This document shows, piece by piece, positions 7,920 through 16,788 of a stretch of DNA of 51,653 bases. Source of the DNA: Terriglobia bacterium (GTDB lineage: Bacteria > Acidobacteriota > Terriglobia > Terriglobales > Acidobacteriaceae); contig JAIQET010000028.1 of the NCBI GenBank assembly GCA_020073645.1, forward strand, positions 1 through 51,653, in the 5' to 3' direction. The notes under the pieces are model-generated. The model was given only the letters and a program-made list of their open reading frames with translations, was not told the origin of the DNA and made no database searches. Position 1 is the stretch's first letter. The number at the start of each line of letters is the position of its first letter. Position numbers and translations under genes: made by a program.

Positions 7920-8447
7920 CTATCCCGTTCCCTTCTTCTTCCGGGAAGCTCTCGCAACTTTCTCCAGCAAAACCGCGACATGGGCGATCGCGGCATTGTC
8001 CGTACCCATGCCTTCGGGAGTCTTGGCTTTGATTCCGACTGCATTGGGCGAGATGCCGAGTAATTCAGCAACGTGCGCGCGGATGATAGCGGCGTGCGGG
8101 CCGATCTTAGGTTCGACCAGAATGAGAGTCGAATCCAAATTCGCCACCACATAACCGGCTGCTTGTACCCTTTTCAAGGCTTCGCGCAAGAAGACCACCG
8201 AATCCGCCCCTTTCCATTGCGGATCAGAGGGCGGAAACAGCGATCCGATATCAGGGCCGGCAATGGCGCCTAGCAGAGCGTCGGTAATCGCGTGCAGAAG
8301 GACATCGCCGTCGGAGTGGCCACCCAAGCCCTTCGGATGCGCAATTGTCACCCCGCCGATTTTGAGCGGAATGCCACGTTTGAACTCGTGGGAGTCCCAG
8401 CCGTAACCAATGCGCGTCGTTGGTCGTTGGTTGTTGGTCGTTGGCAT
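7920..8447 (-). CDS. ispF: 2-C-methyl-D-erythritol 2,4-cyclodiphosphate synthase
   Basis: IspF forms the cyclic diphosphate MEcPP in the MEP isoprenoid pathway. Metal ligands Asp18, His20 (GYGWDSHEF) and His52 (GDVLLHAITDAL) are present, together with HSDGD and DIGSLFPP. At 175 aa it carries about ten residues more than usual at the N-terminus. These (MPTTNNQRPTT) are translated from a GTTGGTCGTTGG tandem repeat that also provides the only ATG. It follows ispD by 16 bases on the same strand. Confidence 0.94.
   Translation of the reverse strand: MPTTNNQRPTTRIGYGWDSHEFKRGIPLKIGGVTIAHPKGLGGHSDGDVLLHAITDALLGAIAGPDIGSLFPPSDPQWKGADSVVFLREALKRVQAAGYVVANLDSTLILVEPKIGPHAAIIRAHVAELLGISPNAVGIKAKTPEGMGTDNAAIAHVAVLLEKVARASRKKKGTG
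8409..8447. repeat. GTTGGTCGTTGG short tandem repeat at ispF start
   Basis: On the plus strand the word CGTTGGT(C/T)GTTGG recurs about three times. It lies inside the first eleven codons of ispF on the minus strand and contains its start codon. Confidence 0.65.
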
Positions 8448-8463
8448 CAGTATCGATTTGTGC

Positions 8464-9198
8464 CTATGAAGTGGCCTTCAGATAGAACTCGGCGAGCTCC
8501 AAGTCTGCCGGTGTCGTGATCTTGATATTCCGCGGCGAACCCATGACCACCGCCACTTCGTGTCGGGAGCGTTCAACTAATGATGCTTCATCGGTTCCGA
8601 TGAAACCGTCGGCAGTGGCTTCATCGAAGGCTTTCTTGAGTACATCGTAACGAAAGCCTTGTGGAGTTTGCGCCATCACCACCCGCTCGCGCGGGACCGT
8701 GGCAGTGATCAGGGCACCCTCGGCTGTGCGCTCGACCTGTTTGACGGTATCCATGGCGGGTAAGCCGGCTATGGCTGCGCCATATTTCTGGGCCGCGTGA
8801 ATGACGTCCCGAATAATCTCTTCGGTCACAAACGGGCGCACCGCATCGTGAACGAGAACAATGTCGTCAGGCGCGGCGGCAACGGCCGCCAGCGCGTTCG
8901 CCACCGAGTGCTGGCGGTGCTCGCCGCCCTCGACCAGGTGAACCTTCTTCTGCAGGATGTCTTTGGCGTCTTTTTCCAGACGGGTGCGGAAGGTACTGAT
9001 CTCGTTGCTTCGCAGCGCGACGTACACTTCGGAAACTTCCGGGCTGGCGGCAAACCTTCGCAGGGTGTGAATCAGGATGGGGGTGCCGCCGAGGTCGGTG
9101 AATTGCTTGGAGGCTGCGGGTTTCTTGCCTCTTGCGCTGGGCGCCGACGCCATCCGCGTGCCGAGACCGGCCGCCGGAATAATGACTACCACCTTCAT
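8464..9198 (-). CDS. ispD: 2-C-methyl-D-erythritol 4-phosphate cytidylyltransferase
   Basis: IspD transfers CMP to MEP. At 244 aa it has the family length, with the nucleotide-binding loop PAAGLGTRM (8-16), the catalytic Lys in KQF, and the VHDAVRPFV, PRERVVMAQTPQGF and GTDEASLVE segments. A short Ala/Gly/Lys-rich insertion (ASAPSARGKKPAA) follows the first loop. It is 16 bases upstream of ispF and presumably in one operon with it. Confidence 0.95.
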   Translation of the reverse strand: MKVVVIIPAAGLGTRMASAPSARGKKPAASKQFTDLGGTPILIHTLRRFAASPEVSEVYVALRSNEISTFRTRLEKDAKDILQKKVHLVEGGEHRQHSVANALAAVAAAPDDIVLVHDAVRPFVTEEIIRDVIHAAQKYGAAIAGLPAMDTVKQVERTAEGALITATVPRERVVMAQTPQGFRYDVLKKAFDEATADGFIGTDEASLVERSRHEVAVVMGSPRNIKITTPADLELAEFYLKATS

Positions 9199-9239
9199 GG
9201 GGCGTCAAGTATACGAGGGCCCAGAGCGGAGTTCAAATT

Positions 9240-9277
9240 GAAAGCAGTTGCCAGTTCTCAGTTCTCGGTTCTCAGTT
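9240..9277. repeat. CAGTTCTCAGTTCTCGG short-word repeat
   Basis: The word CAGTT(C/G)(T/C)C repeats four times, ending at the stop of the VOC gene. It is of the same style as the other short-word tracts here. Confidence 0.55.
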
Positions 9278-9664
9278 TTACTTCTTCGGCGGCTCCCACA
9301 GCTCGATGCGGTTGCCGTCGGGGTCCATGATCCAGGCGAAGCGGCCGTAGTTGTAGTCTTCGCGGTGCGGATCGATTTCCACCCCCTCTTCTTTCAGTGC
9401 CTGCAACAATGCGTCGAGATCATCCACGCGGTAGTTGATCATGAAGCCGGAGCGGCTGGGATCGAAGTACTTGGTGTTGCGAGGAAAGATGGACCACACC
9501 GTCATGCCTTTCTTCTGGCTGTCTGCGGCATCGTGCCATTCGAACGAAGCGCCCTGGCCATGTTCTTCTCGCCGGATGCCGAGGTGTTGTTCGTACCACT
9601 GGTAAAGCTTCTCGGGGTTCTCGGACTTGAAGAAAATACCGCCGATGCCGGTGACGCGTTTCAT
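9278..9664 (-). CDS. VOC-family (glyoxalase/bleomycin-resistance fold) protein
   Basis: This single VOC domain of 128 aa begins MKRVTGIGGIFFKSENPEKLYQWY. It has the paired beta-alpha-beta-beta-beta units typical of glyoxalase-like metal enzymes and ends MDPDGNRIELWEPPKK, where the Glu in IELW is a usual metal ligand. The reaction cannot be told from sequence. GGGGGAG lies upstream of ATG 9664. It stands alone between ispD and the PIN/TRAM gene. Confidence 0.85.
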   Translation of the reverse strand: MKRVTGIGGIFFKSENPEKLYQWYEQHLGIRREEHGQGASFEWHDAADSQKKGMTVWSIFPRNTKYFDPSRSGFMINYRVDDLDALLQALKEEGVEIDPHREDYNYGRFAWIMDPDGNRIELWEPPKK

Positions 9665-9714
9665 GCTATATGTTCTCCCCCAATTATGCAGGCGTCGGGC
9701 TTTATGGGAACCCC

Positions 9715-9743
9715 GGGGCGGGCAGGAGTGCCCGCCCCACACA
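9715..9743. repeat. REP-like hairpin with CCACAC tail, copy 1
   Basis: This is a perfect 10-bp stem GGGGCGGGCA / TGCCCGCCCC with loop GGAG, followed by ACAC. Other copies of the same design are at 19926, 22776, 23459, 23524 and 48804. Confidence 0.75.
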
Positions 9744-9751
9744 AGAATGGC

Positions 9752-10849
9752 TTACTCGATTGGCCGCTCTGCCATGATGGGCTGCGGCTTCTTTGTCTCC
9801 GCGCCCGAGGTCGGCACGGCGGTCACGACACTGACAGCGGGGCGGGACTCCGTGCGCCCGGCCGCGCGCTCGTCCCACTTGCCGAAGATCATCTTTCCCG
9901 CCGTGGTCTGAAGCACCGAGGTCACGGAAATATCGATGGTCTTGCCGATCATCTTGCGCGCGTTGTCGACCACCACCATGGTGCCGTCGTCGAGATAAGC
10001 AACACCCTGGTTGTACTCTTTGCCTTCCTTCAGGATGAAGACCTTCATGATCTCGCCCGGCAGCACAATCGGTTTGAGCGAGTTGGCCAGTTCGTTGATA
10101 TTCAGCACCTCGACACCCTGCAGCTGTGCGACTTTGTTCAGGTTGAAGTCGTTGGTTATGATCTTGCCTTCGTAAAGCTTGGCCAACTCGATCAATTTCA
10201 TGTCCACTTCGCGGACCGTGGGAAAGTCGTCCTCGACGATCTGGATCTGCAGCGAAGCAACCTTTTGCAAACGCTGCAGGATGTCAAGACCACGGCGGCC
10301 GCGGTTGCGCTTGAGCGAATCGGCGGAATCGGCCACCAGTTGCAGTTCGCGGAGGACGAACTGCGGAATGACGATGGTGCCGTCCAGGAAGCCGGTTTCG
10401 GCGATGTCGGCGATACGGCCGTCGATGATCACGCTGGTGTCGAGGATCTTGTAGCTCTTCTTCGACTGCTTCTCACCCCCGAAGATCCCGCCCAGCGCTG
10501 AGAGATTCAGCAGATCACCTTTATTGGCCCCGACTGCCAAGCCAACGTAGGCCATCAGCAGCATGACCATGAGCATCAGAAAGCTCTGGGTGTGTCCGGC
10601 AGGAATACTGTTGCGGATGACCAGGGCGAACAGGTAGGCACCAATGATGCCAAGCACACTGCCGATGGCAGATCCGATTAACCGCTTCAGGCTCATCAGA
10701 CGCAGCCGCCACTCAAAAACCACAATGGCGAGGCCGATGAGCGCCCCCACGCCCGCATCCAGGTTGGAGCGGAGTCCGAAGGGCTGAATCAGGTAACAGG
10801 TAACCGCAACAAAAAGAACAAATAAAAGCCGAATCAGTATCACGTCCAC
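9752..10849 (-). CDS. PIN/TRAM-domain membrane protein (YacL-like)
   Basis: An N-terminal membrane part of about four helices (residues 4-105) is followed by a PIN nuclease domain starting [12 protein letters not shown] (Asp137) and a C-terminal TRAM-like RNA-binding domain (about 265-330). The organisation matches the conserved YacL family, whose exact role is unknown. I chose the GTG at 10849 because GGGAGG lies eight bases upstream and the hydrophobic helix follows at once. An upstream GTG at 10906 would add 19 residues. The last ~35 residues are low-complexity. Confidence 0.85.
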   Translation of the reverse strand: MDVILIRLLFVLFVAVTCYLIQPFGLRSNLDAGVGALIGLAIVVFEWRLRLMSLKRLIGSAIGSVLGIIGAYLFALVIRNSIPAGHTQSFLMLMVMLLMAYVGLAVGANKGDLLNLSALGGIFGGEKQSKKSYKILDTSVIIDGRIADIAETGFLDGTIVIPQFVLRELQLVADSADSLKRNRGRRGLDILQRLQKVASLQIQIVEDDFPTVREVDMKLIELAKLYEGKIITNDFNLNKVAQLQGVEVLNINELANSLKPIVLPGEIMKVFILKEGKEYNQGVAYLDDGTMVVVDNARKMIGKTIDISVTSVLQTTAGKMIFGKWDERAAGRTESRPAVSVVTAVPTSGAETKKPQPIMAERPIE

Positions 10850-11120
10850 GGGTGAACCCTCCCGGAATCCCCCCTGCGGTACGGATCGCAAGGCAACATT
10901 CCGCACTGGCTACCCAACTGCAGATATGCCGGCAGCCAGTGATTTATGAAGGAGCGTATAAATTTAATAAACAGCGCTCCGCCTCCCGTTCCGCGAGCAA
11001 AACGGGTTGCTGCAGCATATACCAACGCAAGTATATACCTCTCATAAAGTACGGGATTGGGCGGGCCGACCATCGATCCTGCTTCCCATTTTGGCCCTGG
11101 CAGGCTGGTACACTCCTCAC
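10850..11120. other. Intergenic divergent control region
   Basis: This 271-bp gap lies between two divergent genes. It contains an AT-rich patch (TATAAATTTAATAAACA) flanked by GGAGCG and CGCTCC, a possible operator or hairpin, and further AT-rich words near 11018-11045 (CATATACC, GTATATACC, CATAAAG). Promoters for both sides are expected here, but I cannot assign them with confidence. Confidence 0.4.
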
Positions 11121-12110
11121 ATGAAAGGTATTGTGATCAGCCGTTTAGGCGGCCCCGAGGTGCTGGAGGTGCAAGAGATTCCGGACCCGGAGCCGGGCCC
11201 GGGGCAGGAGTTGGTGCGGGTTGAGGCGGGCGGAATCAACTTTGCTGACATTATTACGACGCATGGCGGCTACCCGGGCACGCCGAAGCCACCGCTGGTC
11301 GCCGGTCGGGAATTCGCGGGAGCACGGGAGAGCGATGGACTGCGCGTAATGGGCTATGCGCAGTGGGCGGCGTTTGCGGAGCGCATCGCGGCGCGACCGG
11401 AGTTGTTGTGGCCAGTGCCGCCGGGCTGGAGCGCGGAAGAGGGGGCGGCTTTCCCGGTAAATTACTTCACCGCTTATTTCGCATATTGGAAAGCGGGATT
11501 GGTGGCCCACGCCAAAGACGCAGCCAGCGGCGTCTCTACGGGCAGGGTCCCTCGGGTACTGATTCACGCGGTGGCCGGAGGAGTGGGCACGGCCGCCGTG
11601 CAAATCGGCAAACTGCTGGGTGTGGACATGTACGGCACTTCCTCCTCCGATGACAAACTGGCCCGGGCGAAAGAACTCGGCTTGCAGCACGGGATCAACT
11701 ACAAGCAACGCGATTACGAAGAAGCGATCAAGGACTTGACGCACGGCGAAGGCGTGGACGCGGTGTTTGAAATGCTCGGCGGCGAGCATGTCGGCAAGAG
11801 CGTTCGCTGCCTGCGGGATTTCGGGAGAGTCATCGTGTACGGTAGCGCCACCGGACAGCGCGCGGAGCTTGACACGCGGATGCTGTACGCTAAAGGCGCC
11901 AGCGTGCATGGATTGTGGTTAACCTATCTCTCCGCCCATCGCACCCTGATGGACGAGGCCTGGAAACAGCTTTCTGCGTGGACGTCGCAGGGACACTTGC
12001 GTCCTGTGGTGGGTCACACGTTGCCCATGGAAAGAGCGGCGGACGCCTACCGGTTGTTGTCGGAGCGGAAAAATTTCGGGAAAGTTGTGTTGCGCGTGGC
12101 CGGCGCTTAG
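11121..12110 (+). CDS. NADPH:quinone oxidoreductase-like (MDR family)
   Basis: This is a zinc-free medium-chain dehydrogenase/reductase of 329 aa. It has the catalytic-domain start MKGIVISRLGGPEVLEVQEI, the substrate-side GGINFADI, and a Rossmann nucleotide loop AVAGGVGTAAVQ (150-161). The zinc ligands of alcohol dehydrogenases are absent, so a quinone or enone reductase using NAD(P)H is likely. ATG 11121 is the first start that matches the family. Confidence 0.88.
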   Translation: MKGIVISRLGGPEVLEVQEIPDPEPGPGQELVRVEAGGINFADIITTHGGYPGTPKPPLVAGREFAGARESDGLRVMGYAQWAAFAERIAARPELLWPVPPGWSAEEGAAFPVNYFTAYFAYWKAGLVAHAKDAASGVSTGRVPRVLIHAVAGGVGTAAVQIGKLLGVDMYGTSSSDDKLARAKELGLQHGINYKQRDYEEAIKDLTHGEGVDAVFEMLGGEHVGKSVRCLRDFGRVIVYGSATGQRAELDTRMLYAKGASVHGLWLTYLSAHRTLMDEAWKQLSAWTSQGHLRPVVGHTLPMERAADAYRLLSERKNFGKVVLRVAGA

Positions 12111-12230
12111 TGAATAACCCTGTGTCTGAGATCAGACTCCCTGAAGAATCTCTAAGAACGAGACGCCTGTGGCTAGTGCCTGTCGCGAACGATTTGGAAC
12201 CGCACTCCGATCTTAAGAGGAGTTATTACG

Positions 12231-12680
12231 ATGCGAGTCATGATGGCATTCTGCGCGATCCTGGTGGCGACTTCTTTGCTGCCTGCGGCACAGGAACGAC
12301 CCACGGCGCTGGCGGACGAGACCAAGATCATCGCGTTGGAGAACGCCTGGAACTATGCGGAAGAGCACAAGGATGCCCGGGCTCTGGATGAACTGCTCTC
12401 CAGCACGCTCGTCTATGTGGACTACGACGGATCGATGATGGACAAGACTCAGTTCCTGGCCAGCGTCCGCGTTCCCTCGCTTCACCCGGAACAAATCGTG
12501 AATGACAAGATGACAGTGCACATGTACGGCTCGACCGCGGTGGTCACCGGGCTCTACCGCGAAAAAGGAATCTCCAAGGGCAAACCCTATATACGCCGCG
12601 GCCGTTTCACGGACACCTGGGTCTTCGAGGATGGGGCTTGGCGCTGCGTGGCCAGCCAGTCAACGCTCATAAGCCAGTAA
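12231..12680 (+). CDS. Exported DUF4440/SnoaL-like protein
   Basis: This 149-aa protein has a signal peptide (MRVMMAFCAILVATSLLPAAQ) and a single NTF2/SnoaL-like cone fold of the DUF4440 type. The segments IIALENAWNYAEEHKDARAL, VYVDYDGSMMDK and FTDTWVFEDGAWRCVASQST support this. AAGAGGAG lies upstream of the ATG. The function of the exported members is unknown. A second protein of this type is at 22298. Confidence 0.78.
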   Translation: MRVMMAFCAILVATSLLPAAQERPTALADETKIIALENAWNYAEEHKDARALDELLSSTLVYVDYDGSMMDKTQFLASVRVPSLHPEQIVNDKMTVHMYGSTAVVTGLYREKGISKGKPYIRRGRFTDTWVFEDGAWRCVASQSTLISQ

Positions 12681-13125
12681 CTGAGGGGTAACCCGACAAG
12701 ACTCCTTTCGAGGCTAGGGCCGGTTCCCGCGCCAGACGGGCTGTCCGCTTGCGGACGCGGCAGTTCGATAACGAACATGATAGCCGGCGTCTTCGCGAGC
12801 GCTCCCCATTTGTAATCAATGCGTTTCATTTTGGTGCTGTGGCCGACCACGTGCATCTGTGTCCCGATGAAGACGGCAGGAAGGAGGGAAACCGCCGTGT
12901 TACCACGGGATTCAGCGCGACATTTGCCGATTAGACAAAACACGCGAATCCTGTGCGTTCCCCGCGTAGGGGCGATCTTGCTAACGACGGTGCGCCCTTC
13001 GCGTCCAATGCGGTAACTATCAGTTGGAACGCGAGGGAACTTCTTCCGCGGTTCAAACGTATCTTGACGCGATAGTGGCTAGACCGGGAAGCCAACCAGC
13101 CGCCCCGGTTGCAAAGAAGAATTCA
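12681..13125. other. Gene-poor region
   Basis: I see no convincing gene in this stretch. It holds a small hairpin (GTCCGC-TT-GCGGAC near 12748) and an ACTATC...GATAGT inverted pair around 13017-13076. Short open frames on both strands lack ribosome sites and family features. Confidence 0.5.
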
Positions 13126-13325
13126 GGGGTTAAAGGGACTGTCTCACGCTCGGTTTGGCGGCCCAGGTGAGAACAATCCCCGGAGCAAAGAGCACGAGGC
13201 CTCGTGGCCCGACGCTTTTTGCTTAACCCCGAGGCAGCATTGTATGCCTTTCGCGGACAAACACAAGTTCTTCGCGAAAGCGAGTCCAGGCCGCCCGAAC
13301 CGGTTCCCGACGCCTTTCGGGAAAG
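13126..13325 (+). ncRNA. Candidate structured leader RNA with possible pseudoknot
   Basis: The ~200 bases before the exported-protein gene hold several perfect pairings. GGGGTTAA (13126-13133) pairs with TTAACCCC (13223-13230). CTGTCTC (13139-13145) can pair with GAGGCAG (13231-13237), directly abutting the first stem and crossing it as a pseudoknot would. The palindrome CACGAGGCCTCGTG is at 13193-13206. CTTTCGCG pairs with CGCGAAAG (to 13280), and a CCCGA/TCGGG hairpin lies just before the ribosome site. It may be a regulatory leader; its identity is unknown. Confidence 0.4.
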
Positions 13326-13339
13326 AAAATAGGAGTGAC

Positions 13340-13723
13340 ATGAAAGTATCGAGAATCTCAAAGGGCCTGCTGCTGGGGCTGGCTTTGCTGCTGGCGACAA
13401 GTGCATTCGCAGCCAACAAGGGCTCGGTCGCGGTAACGGATCCCGTAACGGTGGCGGGCAAACAACTGGCCGTCGGCAATTACAAGTTGACGTGGGACGG
13501 AAGTGGTTCCAGCGTGCAGCTCAACATCATGCAGGGCAAGAACGTCGTGGCCACCGTGCCGGCCCGGCTAGTCGAATTGGATCGCCCCGCTCCCAGCGAC
13601 TCGGCGGTGCTCAGCAGCAGCAGTGACGGAAGCAAATCGCTCTCCGAGATTCGCTTCTCCGGCAAGAAGTATGCACTGGCGATCGGCCAGGAGTCAGCTA
13701 GCGCCGCGACCAGCAGCAAGTAG
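13340..13723 (+). CDS. Small exported protein, unknown
   Basis: This 127-aa protein has a clear signal peptide (basic MKVSRISKG, a Leu-rich core, then SAFAANKG). The mature part is beta-rich with VAGKQLAVGNYKLTWDGSG and KNVVATVPARLVELDR, followed by a Ser-rich stretch and SLSEIRFSGKKYALAI. AGGAG lies five bases before ATG 13340, which fixes the start against upstream extension. A long leader in front and a strong terminator behind suggest a well-expressed single-gene transcript. I do not recognise its function. Confidence 0.8.
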   Translation: MKVSRISKGLLLGLALLLATSAFAANKGSVAVTDPVTVAGKQLAVGNYKLTWDGSGSSVQLNIMQGKNVVATVPARLVELDRPAPSDSAVLSSSSDGSKSLSEIRFSGKKYALAIGQESASAATSSK

Positions 13724-13746
13724 TCCGAGTAGTCTCCTAAGTGGAA

Positions 13747-13775
13747 ACGGGGAGCGCGAGCTCCCCGTATTTTTT
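13747..13775 (+). terminator. Rho-independent terminator
   Basis: The perfect 9-bp stem ACGGGGAGC/GCTCCCCGT with loop GCGA is followed by ATTTTTT. It terminates the exported-protein gene and lies 15 bases beyond the stop of the convergent M1 peptidase gene. Confidence 0.93.
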
Positions 13776-13789
13776 CTTCGGCAACCCTG

Positions 13790-16225
13790 CTAGTTGGGCG
13801 ATGCCAGCACTTCGTCGTTGTAGTTCACCAGGGCGCGACGTGGCGTATCTTTCACACCATTCAGCGGTACGCTCTGTCCGACCGAGGTGTTGCCTCCCAG
13901 CCGGGCGCGACCCAGGCTCAAAGTACGCCCATCCGCCAGCTCAAGGTAGATCGGCACCAGCATTTTGAAGTTGTCGTCTACATTCGACTGCACCACCTTG
14001 AAGGTGAACACCACATCCCCCGCCGGATTCTTGCCGAAGGAATAATCCATCTTGTAGGTCGGGAGGGCAGTCCCGTACACGTACTCGTTGAAGAACCAGT
14101 CCATCTTGTGGTTGCCGTCGAGATCCATCTCGCGGGTCATGTGCTTCTCGACCATGGCCTTGAAATCTTCGGTGGTGGCGGCGCGCCCGGAGTAGGTCTT
14201 GACGAAATCCTGCATGGTCTCTTTGAAATTCTGGTCGCCGGTCTTGCGGTCCCACATCATCATGCGGATCATGTGCAGGATGTATGCGCCCTTGGGATAG
14301 ATGAGACGGCGCGTAGTGTCAAAACCGGAGCGGCTGTTGCTGAGCCGGTAGCCCATGGTAACCGGCCCGATATCAATCGCGCGGAAGCCCTCCCGGTTGC
14401 GTTCCAGCAACAAGTCCCGCTCATCGTTCCAGAAGGTGATGAATTTCTGCGGGTTTTTCTCAATCATCTGTAAGAAGAGCGAGGCGGACAGGTCGGAGAA
14501 GCCCTCGCTCATCCACTGGTCTCGGTACGAACTGAAGCCCACGGTATGGCCCCACCATTGATGCGCCACCTCATGTGGCGTGACCACCTTCCAGTAGCCG
14601 CGGTCGCCCCAGTCCATGCCGAGTTGGTGGCGCACGGTGGTATCGAAGAAGTAGCAGATGGGTATCCAAACCAGTTCCGGCCAGGATTGGCCGAAGTTGC
14701 ATGCGGTCTGCTGAGTGAGGGCCACGCGCTTGAAAGAAGACGGTCCGAAGTAGTCGCTATAGAGTGAGACTGCCAACTGTCCCTCGGCCAGTGCTTTCTT
14801 GAGCAGAGGTGTGGTACTCATGTTGCCCAGCGCGACGCCTGAGTCGATGTGCGAACCCTGTGATGGCATGTCGTCACTTACAGCGTGTTGCAGTCCTTGC
14901 ACCCAGCTTGGGGGCTCTTGGTTGGCGAAAGACTGCACCAGGTATTCGGGCTTGGTCAGTTTCACCTCTTCTTCCTTAAATTTGCCCAGGTTGAAGCCGG
15001 CCACGGTCTGGGGAGCCTCGCTCTTCCATACGGTCACGTCCTGGCCGCCCTCGTTGGTCTCGCTGACCAGAGTGCCCGTTGCCGCGATCTTCATGCCCTT
15101 GGGAATGCGGTAGGTCATGTCATAGGTGACGTATTCACCCAGCGAGGCGTTGTAGTTGTTGGGATACCAGTCGTCACGCGCCACGGGATAGTAGTTGCCG
15201 CCACCCTCGTTGGACACCGCCTCCTTGCCGCTATAGGTGGTGCTGATCGTATATTTCTCCCCTGCCGACAGGGGTTTGGGCAGGATGACTGCGAAATCGG
15301 CATCATCGTTCTTGTCTTCCTGGATGAACGGCAACGGCTGGCCGCCATCCCCGCTCACATTCTGCACCCGCAAGCTGGGGAACAGGTCGAAGCGAACCAC
15401 CCGCAACCCATTCACTTGGGAGTGAAACCCGGTCGCAGACTTGCCGATGAGGTTCCCACTTTTCTCAATTGCGGTGTCGAGTTGCTGGTGTTCTATGCGA
15501 ATTCGATCCCGAGCGGCCGTGTTTCTGGCGTAATCGCCGGACAGAGGCAAGGCAGTCCAGACGCCATACTTACTCTCGCCATAGGTTTGCAAGACGACCT
15601 GATCCGGCGAGCCGTACTGGTCGACAATGTAGAGTTCCTTGTCGTCATAGCGCTTGCCGTGGACAAAGGCTTCGAAAAAAATTCCCGGCTCGGGGCTGAG
15701 CACGTCTTCCAGGAGGCGGGCTTCCAGGTTGTCTTTGAACTTGTGGCGAGTCACGTTCTGGCTGTCCTTTAGTAAGCTCGCGTCACAGCCACCCGAAGCA
15801 GCCCCGCCTGCCTTCTTGATTTCGGTGTAGGTCGAGTCGGTGAAGCGCAGCACCAAGTGGCTGAAGGTCTCGCTGAATTCGTCTTCCTTGGTCAGCAACT
15901 TCAGCATGCTCTTTTCACTGGCTGTGGGCGGGTCGAGCACCATGTTGCCATCGCCGATGAACACCGCGCCGGTGACTTTGCCCTGCACCTGCGTCACAAA
16001 ACAAACTGTGCCGGAGCGCAGATGGAACGTGGCCACCTCGCGCTTCAAATCGAGGTTACTGACCGACACCGCTTCCCCTCCCAGCCCGAGGTTGCGCAAC
16101 TGCTGGTAGGTGGAGTCGGAGTTGGGTGCGGTGGGAGCGGCGTTCTCGGCGGCGAAGGCTAACGGAAGGATTACAAGCGAGCACACCAATACCCTTACAC
16201 GCAGGGCGTGCGAAAGAAACGACAT
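13790..16225 (-). CDS. Exported M1-family metallo-aminopeptidase
   Basis: This is an 811-aa zinc peptidase with a signal peptide (ALRVRVLVCSLVILPLAFA). The gluzincin motif HEVAHQWWGH is at about residues 551-560, and the third zinc ligand Glu is about 19 residues on, in WMSEGFSD. The ~300-residue region before the catalytic domain is longer than in cytosolic PepN-type enzymes. The usual GAMEN substrate motif is not obvious. It probably degrades peptides in the periplasm. It converges on the exported-protein gene. Confidence 0.88.
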   Translation of the reverse strand: MSFLSHALRVRVLVCSLVILPLAFAAENAAPTAPNSDSTYQQLRNLGLGGEAVSVSNLDLKREVATFHLRSGTVCFVTQVQGKVTGAVFIGDGNMVLDPPTASEKSMLKLLTKEDEFSETFSHLVLRFTDSTYTEIKKAGGAASGGCDASLLKDSQNVTRHKFKDNLEARLLEDVLSPEPGIFFEAFVHGKRYDDKELYIVDQYGSPDQVVLQTYGESKYGVWTALPLSGDYARNTAARDRIRIEHQQLDTAIEKSGNLIGKSATGFHSQVNGLRVVRFDLFPSLRVQNVSGDGGQPLPFIQEDKNDDADFAVILPKPLSAGEKYTISTTYSGKEAVSNEGGGNYYPVARDDWYPNNYNASLGEYVTYDMTYRIPKGMKIAATGTLVSETNEGGQDVTVWKSEAPQTVAGFNLGKFKEEEVKLTKPEYLVQSFANQEPPSWVQGLQHAVSDDMPSQGSHIDSGVALGNMSTTPLLKKALAEGQLAVSLYSDYFGPSSFKRVALTQQTACNFGQSWPELVWIPICYFFDTTVRHQLGMDWGDRGYWKVVTPHEVAHQWWGHTVGFSSYRDQWMSEGFSDLSASLFLQMIEKNPQKFITFWNDERDLLLERNREGFRAIDIGPVTMGYRLSNSRSGFDTTRRLIYPKGAYILHMIRMMMWDRKTGDQNFKETMQDFVKTYSGRAATTEDFKAMVEKHMTREMDLDGNHKMDWFFNEYVYGTALPTYKMDYSFGKNPAGDVVFTFKVVQSNVDDNFKMLVPIYLELADGRTLSLGRARLGGNTSVGQSVPLNGVKDTPRRALVNYNDEVLASPN

Positions 16226-16356
16226 GGGGCCTCCCCTGGGGAAGAGGACCGTTCATTATGAACGGATGGGGAGAAAAAGCAAGGGATGGGTAAAGGCTCG
16301 CTCCTAACTTGAAACCAGGACATCCCCAAGCGCGTGGATTTCCTGCGGTAGGCCCG

Positions 16357-16788
16357 CTACTGCAGTTGTACGACCGTTACAAACAGGTTGTAGTTTCCGG
16401 GTCGGTTTAGGCTTCCGGTGACAGCACTGTAGGTGATCGGCTTCCCGGCCACTTGCCGGATTATGAACACGTTGGCGCTGTAAGAACCAGCAATGACGAG
16501 TTCTAAGCCGGTGTCCCGGTGTTGTTGATCGTCCATCCAGTCAAATCCGACGCTCCAGCGGGAACCGGGCACTCCAAAGACCTCGAAATAGTACGAAAGC
16601 TGAAAGAGGCCGTCAGCGGCCGGTGTAATGAGCGGAACGTGGGCTGAGGAATCCGTTTGTCCGGTGAGCGCGATGGATGCGACCACGCAGGGGAAGGCGG
16701 TGCATTGCGTGTCAACCCCTCTAGCTTTTTCGGTTTGGGCAATCCCGCTTACGGCTGTCAGGCAGAGAAACAACACTAAAGAGAACAC
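16357..16788 (-). CDS. Small exported protein, unknown
   Basis: This 143-aa protein has a hydrophobic signal peptide (MFSLVLFLCLTAVSGIAQ) and a beta-rich mature part (FPCVVASIALTGQTD, GLFQLSYYFEVFG, YNLFVTVVQLQ). The start is a GTG at 16788. GGAGG lies 11 bases upstream, and an ATG better placed for that site (16795) is in another frame, so a one-base insertion near the start is possible. I do not recognise the family. Confidence 0.6.
   Translation of the reverse strand: MFSLVLFLCLTAVSGIAQTEKARGVDTQCTAFPCVVASIALTGQTDSSAHVPLITPAADGLFQLSYYFEVFGVPGSRWSVGFDWMDDQQHRDTGLELVIAGSYSANVFIIRQVAGKPITYSAVTGSLNRPGNYNLFVTVVQLQ

Noticed and set aside
9248..10501. Plus-strand open frame of 417 codons
   Set aside because: It is antisense to the VOC and PIN/TRAM genes, which have strong domain evidence; this frame has none.
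12587..12943. Minus-strand frame of 118 codons across the end of the DUF4440 gene
   Set aside because: No ribosome site, no homology-like features, and it overlaps a well-supported gene.
13109..13339. Upstream extension of the exported-protein gene
   Set aside because: It would place 77 Arg/Pro-rich residues before a perfect signal peptide; AGGAG at the inner ATG decides the start.
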